64,000 nt of DNA from contig CM064505.1 in NCBI GenBank assembly GCA_032716605.1, positions 48,061,762 through 48,125,761 of the forward strand, written 5' to 3'. Made by a program: the position numbers and the translations under genes. Every line of letters starts with the position of its first letter. The stretch's first letter is position 1. Below the pieces are notes generated by a model, which saw nothing but the letters and a program-made list of their open reading frames with translations, made no database searches and was not told where the DNA came from. This document shows, piece after piece, positions 11,304-21,425 of this stretch. The DNA comes from Paralithodes platypus (lineage: Eukaryota > Arthropoda > Malacostraca > Decapoda > Lithodidae).

Positions 11304-11684
11304 TGTAAAAGATCGCCGGGGAGGAAAGCCCTCAACAACAGCTAGGTTTTTCCTTTGGGTTGTAAAACCGGGTAGAAAAACTTCATAACATATGTCCGCA
11401 TGAACAATGTTAGATGGGTACAGCCAATCCGCCGGGAATCATAGGGAGCCTGAAACAGGCACCAACACAGAGACGCAGTCCTGGAGAGCCACAGACACCT
11501 CATCGCCGGGGACACAAGCCTGTGTTGAAACCACGCGTGGCCCAACACGGCTCTCGGCCGGGTTTTTCATGGTGTAACCGAGAAAAACCCGCCGGAAAGT
11601 AACCCACCCCGTTCAGAAACCATCTGAACGCACATAGGACCCGAGAGAAAGCCAAGCACGACTAGCCTAGGGCCCACACAATAA

Positions 11685-11773
11685 TCCGTGGAATTAGCCA
11701 ATACACAACTAATCCAGGAAACATACATAGTCCGTGGAATTAGCCAATACACAACTAAACCAGGATACACATG
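11685..11773. repeat. 46-bp direct repeat, two copies, in the DIRS-1 leader
   Basis: A unit starting TCCGTGGAATTAGCC occurs at about 11685 and again at 11731, with one or two differences. It lies upstream of the hairpin repeats in the element's own orientation. Confidence 0.85.
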
Positions 11774-12345
11774 ACACAGTAGGACATATTTATAAAATAA
11801 ACAATAACACTTGTACATGTGGCAAAGCTACGAGCGGCTGGCTAGGCCTAAGCAGACGGCATAAGAAATGTTGAAATATAAACAAAAAACTCTGGAAATA
11901 TAACAACAGGAACCACCGCCAACACACCACTGTAGCAAATACTTCCGACAAAGGGAAGACTGACTCGGGACCCAGAAAAAACTTCACTAAGTGAAGAAAA
12001 ATACGCTGGGAACGTCAGTAAGCAACGCTTACCTCATCAGAAAGATAAAAGGCAGCATAAATAACGCGTAATGAAAGCCGCCTGCATCACAAGCTAACTC
12101 AACTGTGAAAAGTTCACATGTCCACAACAGGACCACGAGGGTACATCCGAAATAGATGCCCCAAACACACGACCCAAAATACACTGCACTGCGGGCAACC
12201 AGCCCAGGACACCCCTGCTACGCATATCCTAACCTTACTCGATACATCCCGGAGTAAACAAATGAGAAAAAACTCACTAGGGACGCAGCAAATGCGGAAC
12301 CAGCGGAGCGTGGGGAGACACGTCCGGGCAGGCTGAGCGCAGAGC

Positions 12346-12657
12346 AGAGAAGGAAGAATGACGCTTGAATCAGCATCTGGTCAAAGATCCACACAAGTAC
12401 ATCCACGATATGATGGAAAGCTTATTGGATAGTTATTCTTATTTTCTTTTTGTTTTTATTTTTTACGAAGTTTTTCGTAGTGAGAACCCAATTCATAATG
12501 ACTGAAGCCATGAGTGAGGTCGCGTGCGCTCATGATGAAGGCTCCTCAGATTTTAAATGCTCTGTGCGGTAGATTCAAACTACGGCGGATTAGTGTTTGA
12601 AGAGGATGCCTTATGTAATAGGCATGTTCGTCAATGATGGAGGGGCCACTATTAAAT
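12346..12657. repeat. DIRS-1 right inverted terminal repeat
   Basis: Reverse complement of 4015-4328. The outermost bases read as the complement of the second half of the internal complementary region. RepA resumes at 12658 with GTGATATAAC, matching copy B near 15384. Confidence 0.9.
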
Positions 12658-13641
12658 ATTGTGATATAACTGAGCCTTAGTAAGAGGTACTATTTTGGCT
12701 ATACTGGAAGTATTTATGGGAGGGAGACTGGATCTACTTTGCGGGGAGGGCTGGGACAGCTGTGATAGGGGCGTCTCTCTTATATTGCTCAGTCTTCATT
12801 CTATGGCATAGCTGAGGTGCTAATTTGCTTATCCGAGTATGCAAGAAAGGTGAATGGATGATTGTGGGTAAAAAGAGGTGAGTAAGGGGGTTAGACATGC
12901 ATGGTTAGTTCATTGATAGGAAGAATTCCTGGGCTACTTGGCAATGACCCGGAAGTCAAAACAGGGGTCAGGTATACCTCCGCGGGGGTGGGGGTCTCCC
13001 TCCTCGGGTGGGTAAAAAAGGGGTAGCCGGGCGCTCTCTCTCTGGGATGGTCGTCTGGCGGCTGTGGCTAGGGGCTTGCCATATCACCAGTGTTTGTAAT
13101 AACCCTCTGTTTATGAGACAGATGTGGGTCTTCTTAATATCCAAACCGAAGGTGCCTTGGCTAGCTGGTTTTAATCGGTTGGTTGTTAATCGTATGGTTT
13201 GCTGGATGTGGTGGAGACTGGTTGCTAACTCTGCCACATTTATCTGGAAGTATGGCAATAGAAGTTAGTTACTGGTGAGGCGGCTAGCCTCGCACCGACG
13301 ACCATTGGGTGCAGGTTTGTGAATAGGTTGTAAGAGAATAGATGGCATGCAAGGTGTTAGTAAAGTTCTAATGTTGTTCTGGCCTACTAAGGGAAGGCAG
13401 GCTGGATAGGAGTATATATATAAAAGGTTGGAGAGCGTTAGCAACGGAAAAATCAAGAGGTATGAGAGAGAGGCTAGGTCGGACAAGAGTCGAGAAGCGC
13501 GGGGTATTTTAATGAGAGGGGAGGAGTTCAGGGGGGCTATAGGGAAATTTGACCCTAAGGTCTCTGGGCGTGGGGGTGGCATTAGGCTGCAGTTGATATT
13601 GGAGTTTGAAAAGGCAGTGAAAGTACGTTAGCCAAGTACGT
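12658..13641. repeat. RepA copy A, right part
   Basis: Continues RepA after the DIRS insertion and matches 24900-25790. It carries a TATA-like TATATAAAAGG on the plus strand near 13417, shared with copy B near 25560, about 220 bp before the repeat ends. A minus-strand ORF (12968-13258, 96 codons) has a counterpart in copy B (25095-25403, 102 codons) with mostly identical residues. No known domain is apparent. The end at 13641 is set by the start of hAT coding similarity. Confidence 0.8.
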
Positions 13642-13929
13642 TTCACAGGATGCAATGGAGGTTGTTAGAGTGAGCAAAATTCTGATTGCAGTTGCAAGGC
13701 TGGGACAGACATCATTGCCGTATGCAGCTAATTTCTTCAAAATATCTTCTGGTGCTGTTGGTACTTGTTTGTTGAAGAAAAGCACACGTGCATATATGTT
13801 GTCATTAAAAAGTGATATGGGTTGCACATCATCATAGAAGGAGGCAAAGTCAGCACTATGTTTTTGTAGAGATTCCTCATCCATAGACTTCATAAGAAGA
13901 TCGGTTTGAAGGAATCCAAAGCGCCCCAA
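13642..13929 (-). pseudogene. hAT-type transposase C-terminal fragment
   Basis: About 95 codons in one minus-strand frame; the ORF as such runs 13582-13929. The end, LTLTTSIASCE, matches the start of the hAT C-terminal dimerisation motif found in hAT transposases and their domesticated zinc-finger MYM-type relatives. After SCE the frame passes straight into RepA and loses similarity, so the catalytic C-terminus is missing. No inverted terminal repeats or 8-bp target duplication are visible around it. Probably a dead fragment; an exon of a domesticated gene is less likely. Confidence 0.55.
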
Positions 13930-14337
13930 ATGCTCTCTCAGCCTCTGAAATCTCTAGCCAAAGGGCTAGATTAACCTACAAACGAGTATTCAATGCTCAC
14001 AACTGTGTTCCTTCTTATTTCACAGTTCCTGGGCTTCATATGTACAGCCACCATAGCCTATATATGGAAAGCGTATGGTAGCATAAATAAAAGTGCTCCA
14101 GAGTCTAAATTTGAAAGAATGAGTCATAGTGCTTGTTATGCCCTGTTTTTCTACAGGTTTAACTTGGGTAATGGGAGTTCTAAATGACTGGGTATATAAG
14201 GCTGCATGCACAATACAAGGTATGAGGAATAGAGAACACAAAATAAACACACGGTAACACGACATAAGTTCACGTTTATTGAAGTAAGTAAATAAAGAGC
14301 ATGGAAAGATAGTAATTCTCGTACAAAACAATTAATA
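13930..14337. other. Unassigned intergenic stretch
   Basis: About 400 bp between the hAT fragment and RepA copy B. It has short AT-rich stretches and short frames on both strands (60-100 codons) with no recognisable motif. I see no gene. Confidence 0.5.
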
Positions 14338-15458
14338 GAAGGGAACTGCTAGCATTAGTGAATCTGGATGGAGCCTAGTCTCCCACTTCCAACGTTCAGG
14401 TATACTCTTCTGATCACGGGTTTAATTAGCAAGTTTTATTTTACTGGAAGACCTCAATATATTCATGTAATTCAATTTCACTGATTTGATCTCTTACTGG
14501 CTGGTCGCGTGCCCAAGTAGCAGCTCACAGTTAGGATTAGACACGCGTATATTATAGAACACGAAATCTCTAGTAACCTCATGGGGGTACTGATCTAAGG
14601 TTTGTATTCTTATGGCAGAAATACGTAGAACACAAATCAGTGGGCGAACGTTAGATATCACTAGAGTTTTAATATCTGAATAAGGTAATTACGAGAGTCA
14701 ATGTCGCCTGTTAATTAATGAACACTGATGCTTAGTACGTCCCAAATGGAATGGTTAAATATGAGTTACACTGGGCAAGGTTATAGCCACTTCATAGAAA
14801 GTTAAGAAGTGAGTGTCAAACTGGTACTATAACACTTAGTACTAGTAACTTGAATCTTGAATAGTATTTGTAGGTCTGGTCCTGGTTATCTTGCTTCCGG
14901 TGATGTTGGGGGCTAACGACTGGTTCCTCGGCCGTCCAGGTGGTCCAAAATGTAGGAAGTTCTCAAGTCGGATTGCTTGACGATCGGTACTGGCTACACA
15001 CTTATATACCCACGAATTTGTGTGAAGGTTATAAGGTGCATATTAGGACTTGTACATGGACAGATGCTTCTATTAGTCTTCTCTGCCACGGAGTCTGCCG
15101 GCTCTGGAATCTCTCAACTCCGGAACAACACAAAGGCAGAGCTAGAGGTTAACTTCAGGGTAGTGACCACTGGTTGGTGTCTAGCTTTCAACTGATTTGA
15201 CTGGGAGCGGGACTCGCGGGAGCTAGGTTTATAGGCTCGGTTCTGGACCCTGTAGACACTAGGGATCTCGAGTCTTATGGACTTATTTGAGCTCTCAATA
15301 GATATGGGGACTAGGTAAGATGGTGATTACTGTTGTGGTACATGGCTATAGGAAGCCTTCATATTTTAATATAACTGAGCTTTAGTAAGAGGTACTATTT
15401 TGGCTATACTGGAAGTATTTAGGGGAGAGAGACTGGATCTACTTTGCGAGGAGGATGG
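14338..15458. repeat. RepA copy B, left part
   Basis: Second copy of the repeat at 2971-3977 plus 12658-13641. It is uninterrupted at the place where DIRS-1 entered copy A (near 15380), so it serves as the empty site for that insertion. It is itself cut at 15458 by the Gmr1-like LTR element. Confidence 0.85.
15455..15458. repeat. Target-site duplication (ATGG), left
   Basis: The 4 bp before the left LTR equal the 4 bp after the right LTR (24896-24899). The uninserted RepA copy A near 12745-12752 has a related single copy of the site. Confidence 0.9.
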
Positions 15459-17303
15459 TGTTACGAACTGGCACTCGGGTACACAAGGGCTCTCAATCAG
15501 GACTCGAATACGGCTCGCTGCCACAACGGAAACACACGATCCCAACCCCTGAGTACTGCCAGCCGAACAAAAAACACCAATACCCTCCAGAGTTCAATCT
15601 GCTATAACGGGGTATACAAGAACTCGGTACTAGTGTTCAACAACAGACTAATAAAGAGACAGGAATTATCTAGTCTGGTCAACAATCAAACAATGAAGTA
15701 AGAAACAACAACACCAAAGAATAGTGTTGGCCGAAGCCGAAGTAATCCACCCTTGACTATGAACTTAAGAAGTCCACCACCCTCTACTTCGGATCGGCAC
15801 TATTACGTTACGTTAATTAATAGTCCTTAAGCATCGAGCAAGGAATCTTCTGAAAAAAGTTAGATGCTTCTCGGATGCTCGTAAGAAGTACGTATCGGAT
15901 TTTGAACAGTAATTCAATAAGCAAAAACACTGGCAATTAAATACTATTAAAGGCTTAAATTGGCATAAGAATAATTAAAAGAATATGCAATAGTAAATGG
16001 CAAACATTAAAAAGAAGTACTCCGCAAATGCAACGGCAATAGCCTACTCGGATTGTGCTCGTGGGCCACTAATCACTAAAGTAGCCAAGCTTGCAACACA
16101 TGAAATCAATAGTGCATAAACAATATCATACATAAGGAAAGCTTCAATACTATTCTGTATCTACTAATCAAGTAAAGTCTAGCTGGGGTACTGTAGGCAA
16201 AAAGGTAGCAGTGACTGAGCAAAAACGGCTCGTAGCCTAGCGAAGTCCTCACGACTGTTTAAAGTATTACGTTAAAACTAACAAGTGCACTTTGAGAAAT
16301 CCAGATCCCTCGTATCTGGTTTTCTCCCGGCTCCTTGACAAAGTAAAAACAAACTGTTAATAAAATACAGGGTGGTTAGGCTCTTGCCCTCACGCACTGT
16401 AAATTATAAACTCAACACAGTCAGCCGCGAAGACAACCTAGGCTTCACTGAACCGAAACGAGTATGCAGGTTTATCGCTTAACCACTGCATCAAACAACA
16501 ACTCGTAACACAGAAAAGCCTTACCCCAGTCTAGCATTACCTAGACTAGCAGAAAACAGGAATAATAATAACACACAGGGAAATGCATATACAAGTGCAA
16601 CTAACATGAATCAATCCTATTCTAAGTCAACCCTTCCAAAATAGGCTATCTAATAGGCAAGTATCTCGTGAGAACTCAAGCGATAATACGTTGGCTGACT
16701 AGCTCTGCACCAACGGGACCATGGAAGTTAAACAGGGTAGGGAAAAGAGGAGATAAGAATGTAAGGTAGTAGAGAAAGTTCCCATCAGTCAGAAGAATAT
16801 ATATAGTTAGCAAGGGAAATGAGAAGTCGCTCTGCCTAATGAGTTCTGATGAAAAAATGGCTAGACTTCCCTTTTATACCCGGTCCTCTAGTGAGCCCAA
16901 CGTGAACTACTAAGGACCGCCCACTGACAACCATTACGTAATTTCTGTCTCTCCTCTGGGATACACAAAGGCTCCCCTAGCACTGAGGGAGGGAGGAGTG
17001 CTAGTGAGTTAGGCCTACCTCCTGCCTGGTGTACCCACTGACACCTAACTGTGGCTGTTTCTCTTCCCATCATTACAAATAAGTTTTACACACAATACTT
17101 ATAACTAATGATATAAAATAGAACTCGTTGACTCAGATGAACAAAATACATATTCATAATACTTATAGTACAACGGCTCACACGAACTAAGTTAGGAAAC
17201 TCTACATAGACTACAGCCAAAGTTCCTGCCCTGACGATCCTAGCGAGAGTGGGGCATGACTAGGCGTTCTGTACAGCATGCTCACACGTGGACATGCGTC
17301 ACA
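15459..17303 (-). repeat. Gmr1-like 3' LTR (left copy)
   Basis: Begins TGTTACG and ends GTCACA on the plus strand, so it reads TGTGAC to CGTAACA in element orientation, with TG/CA ends. It is nearly identical to 23050-24895. It includes a TATAAAAG on the minus strand at 16871-16878, matching the promoter of the 5' LTR. ORFs inside it, such as 16888-17073, recur in the other LTR only because the LTR does. Confidence 0.95.
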
Positions 17304-17311
17304 CCTCCCCC
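17304..17311 (-). promoter_or_regulatory. Polypurine tract
   Basis: Plus-strand CCTCCCCC directly next to the 3' LTR, read as GGGGGAGG in element orientation. Such a tract immediately upstream of the 3' LTR primes plus-strand cDNA synthesis. Confidence 0.8.
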
Positions 17312-17704
17312 AAGATTTTACTCGCTCAACCCTGAGCTAAAATCTGACAAACGCAAAACCCCATCAAGCCCCTCACACCCAGCGCCCGCATGGCACTAAA
17401 ACAAAGCTGAGTTTATCACCAAAACACATCTTATTATTAAAAAAAACAAAAAAAAAACATTTTATAACTCCTCCCAACAATAGCAAAAAGACACAATATC
17501 ATGCTCCCAGAGCGAGCTTACAGCAGCTCAGCCGTTTGATAGTTCGTGGACTACTCAAACTCTATAGGCTATGACAAACTTATACGATTACCTATATCAA
17601 AAGAAAGAGTTTTTATATGATTTTTATATTTTAATATGTTTTTTCCGGCTGCACTATAAGGGCAGCCTATTTTCCTCCGCTCAAACCCACACACCTGTGA
17701 TAGC
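17312..17704 (-). other. Gmr1-like element 3' untranslated region
   Basis: About 390 bp between the pol stop and the polypurine tract, A-rich on the plus strand around 17440-17460. No ORF is visible. Confidence 0.6.
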
Positions 17705-20677
17705 CTACGACTGATCATCCACCCTTGATAAACAATCCGCGATCACATTGTCACATCCAGCAATATGACGGATGTCCAGGTTATACTCCTGCAACATCAA
17801 AGACCACCTGGTCAGTCTCATATTGCGATTGTGAAATTGATTCAGGAATCTCAAAGGGTGATGATCAGTGTAGATAACCACGACTGGGCCATAGGCTGGA
17901 ACATACACCTCAAAGTGCCTGAGCGACAGCACAATCGTCAGTAATTCCTTTTCTATTGTAGAATAGTTCTTTTGTGCAGCATTGAACTTCTTAGAAAACA
18001 AACTTACTGGGTGTTCCACACCTTCATTGTCTGTCTGTAGCAAGACGGCACCAGCCCCTACACCACTAGCATCTGTTGCCAGCTGAAAAGGCCTGTTAAA
18101 GTCTGGGGCCCTGAGTATCGGGTGAGTACATAGCAAATGTTTCACCAAAGTGAAAGCCTTTTCACACTCAGGTGCCCACAAAAACTTTTTGTCTTTAGAT
18201 AACAAATCTGTGAGAGGTGCCAACACCGTTGAGTAACCTTTTATGAAGCGTCTGTAGTAGCCTATCATACCCAAGAATCTCATAATCTGCTTCTTGGTTG
18301 TTGGGTGCGGATATTTATTGATAGCCTGTACCTTGTTCTGAGGAGGGCACACCTGTCCCCTTCCCACTACAAACCCAAGGTACTGCACAGTGGCTTTTAC
18401 GAAGTCACACTTTGCCAAATTTACTACCAGACCTGCTTCACTAAGTTTCCGGAACAAGGTCTCAAGGTGCTCACAATGGCTCTCAAAGTCGTCATCATAA
18501 ATGATTACATCGTCCAAATATACGGTGCAATTTGGAATGTCCTTTACAATTTCATTCATCAGGTTCTGAAACGTTGCTGGTGCATTCTTAAGTCCGTAAG
18601 GCATAACATTGCACCGGTAGGTACTCCCGTCCACAACAAAACCACATACCTCTTTAGCACGCTCGGACAAAGGTACTTGCCAGTAACCTTTTACTAAATC
18701 TACTTTAGACAAAAAACGAGCATTACCAATTTTGTCAACACTATCATCAACCCGAGGAAGAGGATATGGGTTAGTTGGAGTCAAACCGTTTAACCTACGG
18801 AAATCAATACAAAAGCGTACCTTGCCATCTGGCTTAGGCTGCAGTGTTACGGGGGAAGTCCACTTAACTGTGCCTTTCTCTATCAACCCTCTACCGAGCA
18901 TATACTCCAACTCATCCCTCAGAGCTGGTAGTTTTATGGGGGGCACACGGTACGGGATTGACTTAAAGGGTATATGGTCCCCCACGTCAACATCATGCAT
19001 AGCCTGAGTAGTGAGGCCTGGGTGTTCAGCAAATACAGTGGGGTATGAACCGAACAACTGACGGATAGCATCAAACTGCGGCTCAGGCAAATGAGCTATA
19101 GCCTCGTCAGCCCTTAGGCTCGAGTTCCCCGCCCACTGATCCGCTGAAACATGTTGATCCCAGCTATCCTCCTCTGAAGCTTGACTGTCCCCCTCTCCTT
19201 CTCCACCACGGCCGCAACAAGCCAACACAGGGACAGTGAGAGGCTCAGAGGGGCGCCTCACATACTCTTTAATAAGGTTCACGTGACATAACTGGTTCTT
19301 TTTCCTCCTGTCTGGAGTGGCAACAAGGTAATCTAAGTCTGAAATTTTTTCTACAATTTTATAAGGTCCAGTGTACTTCGCAGAGAGGGGGTTACCAACC
19401 AAAGGCAACAAAATTAATACCTCTTGTCCTACAGTGAACTTCCGGAGCCTCACTTTGCGATCATACCTGTCCTTCATCAAAGCTTGTGATTCTGTCAAAT
19501 TTCTACCTGCCATCTCCAGACTCTTAAGCATGCGCTCACGGCTTTCAAGCACATACTTTAATAATGGACAAGGCTGCACAGTCCCCTCCCAAATTTCTTT
19601 CAGCATGTTAAGGGGGCCCCTGACACGGTGTCCAAAAATCAGCTCGTTTGGACTAAATCCCAGGCTCTCACCAGGTACCTCCCGAGCAGCAAACAGCACA
19701 TAAGGCAATCCAAGATCCCAATCCATACCGTTGTCAGCACAATAACACCTGAGCATGCTTTTAAGTGTAGCATGCCACCGCTCAAGCACTCCTTGACTCT
19801 CAGGGTGATACGCTGACGATACTACTGCTCGTATCCCATGCTGTTGCATTGTTTGCTTGAACATGTTGGAGGTGAAATTAGATCCCTGATCAGACTGAAT
19901 CTCCTCCGGGTACCCGTACCTTGAGAAGTACCACAACAAGTTACTGACTACCGTCTTAGCCATTCCATTTTTCATAGGGTATACATCGGGGTATCTAGTG
20001 GCAACATCCATTATGGTTAACAAAAATTTATTTCCAGCCTTAGTGGGAGGGAGTGGACCAACCATGTCAACAATAATTTTACTAAAGGGTGGCCCAATCA
20101 CAGGAATAGGGTGTAACGGAGCCTTAGGAATAACTTGGTTCGGTTTCCCGACACGCTGACAAATATCACATGAGTTTATCCATGACTGCACATGAGACTT
20201 CATCCCCGGCCACCAAAACAATTTCCCCAAAGCCGCCACCATTTTCTTGGCACCCAAATGTCCTGATAATGGAGAATCATGAGCCAACCTAAGCAAACTT
20301 TCCCTGCAGCCCTCTGGCACGACCAGCTGGTCAACTGTACCTGATCCGCCCTCCCAGTTCCTTTTAGGATTTTGATATCGGTGGTATAAAATTCCATTAA
20401 CGAAAAAAAAATCCCCTGCCTTTGCATCCCTATCTTCTTCTAACTCCACAGCCCCATTGGTACACTGCAAAACCTCTGGATCCTCTAATTGCAACTTTCG
20501 AATGTCTGTGGGAGCCAACATGTCTAACTGCTTGGTCAACAACTCATGCCCTCCCCCAACATCCAACTTAGACATCCGATTTTCTCGCTGCAGGTAACGG
20601 TGCTGTCTCTGAGTCTCTGCCTCCTCCACTACTTTATCAACTGTGTTAGGCACTGGAGTTACAACAGACTCGGTCAA
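17705..20677 (-). CDS. Pol polyprotein: integrase, reverse transcriptase, RNase H
   Basis: 990 codons, one open frame. Integrase comes first: zinc-binding His133, His140, Cys170, Cys173; catalytic Asp204, Asp263 and Glu299 with the D-x35-E spacing; a GPY module near 437. RT follows with the FCIDFRRLN box near 622 and the catalytic YLDD at 720-723. RNase H spans about 864-985, with Asp869 (ATDAS), Glu911, Asp938 and Asp981. Integrase-before-RT is the reverse of ordinary gypsy order and matches Gmr1-type elements. All catalytic residues are present. The frame is the same as the upstream 20696-21100 ORF, from which only one TAA at 20696-20698 separates it. Confidence 0.95.
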   Translation of the reverse strand: MTESVVTPVPNTVDKVVEEAETQRQHRYLQRENRMSKLDVGGGHELLTKQLDMLAPTDIRKLQLEDPEVLQCTNGAVELEEDRDAKAGDFFFVNGILYHRYQNPKRNWEGGSGTVDQLVVPEGCRESLLRLAHDSPLSGHLGAKKMVAALGKLFWWPGMKSHVQSWINSCDICQRVGKPNQVIPKAPLHPIPVIGPPFSKIIVDMVGPLPPTKAGNKFLLTIMDVATRYPDVYPMKNGMAKTVVSNLLWYFSRYGYPEEIQSDQGSNFTSNMFKQTMQQHGIRAVVSSAYHPESQGVLERWHATLKSMLRCYCADNGMDWDLGLPYVLFAAREVPGESLGFSPNELIFGHRVRGPLNMLKEIWEGTVQPCPLLKYVLESRERMLKSLEMAGRNLTESQALMKDRYDRKVRLRKFTVGQEVLILLPLVGNPLSAKYTGPYKIVEKISDLDYLVATPDRRKKNQLCHVNLIKEYVRRPSEPLTVPVLACCGRGGEGEGDSQASEEDSWDQHVSADQWAGNSSLRADEAIAHLPEPQFDAIRQLFGSYPTVFAEHPGLTTQAMHDVDVGDHIPFKSIPYRVPPIKLPALRDELEYMLGRGLIEKGTVKWTSPVTLQPKPDGKVRFCIDFRRLNGLTPTNPYPLPRVDDSVDKIGNARFLSKVDLVKGYWQVPLSERAKEVCGFVVDGSTYRCNVMPYGLKNAPATFQNLMNEIVKDIPNCTVYLDDVIIYDDDFESHCEHLETLFRKLSEAGLVVNLAKCDFVKATVQYLGFVVGRGQVCPPQNKVQAINKYPHPTTKKQIMRFLGMIGYYRRFIKGYSTVLAPLTDLLSKDKKFLWAPECEKAFTLVKHLLCTHPILRAPDFNRPFQLATDASGVGAGAVLLQTDNEGVEHPVSLFSKKFNAAQKNYSTIEKELLTIVLSLRHFEVYVPAYGPVVVIYTDHHPLRFLNQFHNRNMRLTRWSLMLQEYNLDIRHIAGCDNVIADCLSRVDDQS

Positions 20678-20695
20678 AGGTCCTGCTATTGGGTC

Positions 20696-21100
20696 TTATG
20701 GGAGAGCCACTGGTTCTAAACTCTTCAAACTTTTCCCAGCTTTCCGCTTCTCCTTAATTCCCTTCCTCCGCTGTTCTGTGGCCTGGGAAATAGGCTGTGA
20801 TACCTTAAATGCTTGGGAACGAGTTACCACACATGCCATCTGTTGGCGTTGACAACTCACTACCCACTCTTGTTCCTCCCTACTCACGTCGGCCGGCCTC
20901 TCGGCAACGACTAAGGGTGGAACTTCTAAAGTAGGCACCGCAAAGTCGTTGCCGAGAAGAAGGTCGACGCCCTCCACTGGCAATTTCTCAACGATCCCAA
21001 TATCTAAGTCCTTAATCACACCATCAACTTCCAGCTCCACACGAACCAACGGGTATGACCTGGTCGCATTAATACCCTGAACAACAACCACCCGTGCCAC
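20696..21100 (-). CDS. Protease C-terminal part and protease-integrase linker
   Basis: 134 codons. Near residues 46-52 it has VDLLLGNDF, matching the hydrophobic-Gly motif near the C-terminus of retroviral-type aspartic proteases. It continues the protease that begins in the 21016-21420 ORF, one frame over: similarity passes from that frame to this one near 21120, suggesting a one-base indel inside the protease. Downstream it is in frame with pol. Whether its TAA is a mutation, an error or a read-through site cannot be told from one copy. Confidence 0.7.
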   Translation of the reverse strand: MARVVVVQGINATRSYPLVRVELEVDGVIKDLDIGIVEKLPVEGVDLLLGNDFAVPTLEVPPLVVAERPADVSREEQEWVVSCQRQQMACVVTRSQAFKVSQPISQATEQRRKGIKEKRKAGKSLKSLEPVALP

Positions 21101-21420
21101 ATTAATTGGTCGCCCGTGAAATTCTTCAAAAGTGTCTGTGAAGCTCCAGTATCACGCAAAACTTCCACCTTATGCTGGCAACCCGCCCAACTTACCCTAC
21201 CGGTCCCTCTATGGGCGCAAAAGACATCACGGACAGGGGAAAAGCCTTCCTGAGTCTTATACATAGCCTGTGACCCTGCCGCTGGCAAACTACCCTGGGT
21301 AAATCCAGACGACATTTCAGCCACACCTATGCTGCGCACCAAAGACACGGCTGCAGCTGGCGGCTTACTAGGACAAGATTTTGCATAATGCCCCTTCTTT
21401 CTACAATGAAAACATTCCAC
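21016..21420 (-). CDS. Zinc knuckle and protease N-terminal part
   Basis: 134-codon frame beginning with a CCHC zinc knuckle (CFHCRKKGHYAKSC), the nucleic-acid-binding module normally at the Gag C-terminus. It then has the aspartic protease active-site motif DTGAS. After about residue 105 the frame reads into non-protease sequence while the neighbouring frame (20696-21100) carries the rest. The frame is open upstream of 21420 to about 21507, overlapping the end of gag by about 80 bp in the -1 phase, so the start shown is arbitrary and fusion to Gag by frameshift is plausible. Confidence 0.75.
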   Translation of the reverse strand: MECFHCRKKGHYAKSCPSKPPAAAVSLVRSIGVAEMSSGFTQGSLPAAGSQAMYKTQEGFSPVRDVFCAHRGTGRVSWAGCQHKVEVLRDTGASQTLLKNFTGDQLMWHGWLLFRVLMRPGHTRWFVWSWKLMV

Positions 21421-21425
21421 TTCCC

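Larger units (their letters stand above)
10571..12345 (-). other. DIRS-1 long leader
   Basis: About 1.8 kb between gag and the right terminal repeat with no credible ORF. It holds repeated GC-rich inverted motifs containing CGCCGG and two tandem repeats, annotated separately. Presumably the promoter and 5' untranslated region of the element. Confidence 0.6.
3978..12657 (-). mobile_element. DIRS-1: DIRS1-like tyrosine-recombinase retrotransposon
   Basis: Nearly complete element of 8.7 kb on the minus strand. Reading right to left it has a right terminal repeat, a long leader, gag, RT/RNase H, a tyrosine recombinase, an internal complementary region and a left terminal repeat. DIRS elements integrate through the recombinase, not a DDE integrase, and make no target duplication. 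The insertion point is defined by the empty RepA copy B near 15380: its continuous sequence is split here between 3977 and 12658 without a duplicated target. All three ORFs are long and open, so it may be young. I see no methyltransferase domain, which some DIRS1 relatives carry after RNase H. Confidence 0.93.

Noticed and set aside
16888..17073. 61-codon ORF conserved in both LTRs (also 24480-24665)
   Set aside because: Conservation follows from LTR identity; it overlaps the TATA region and shows no domain.
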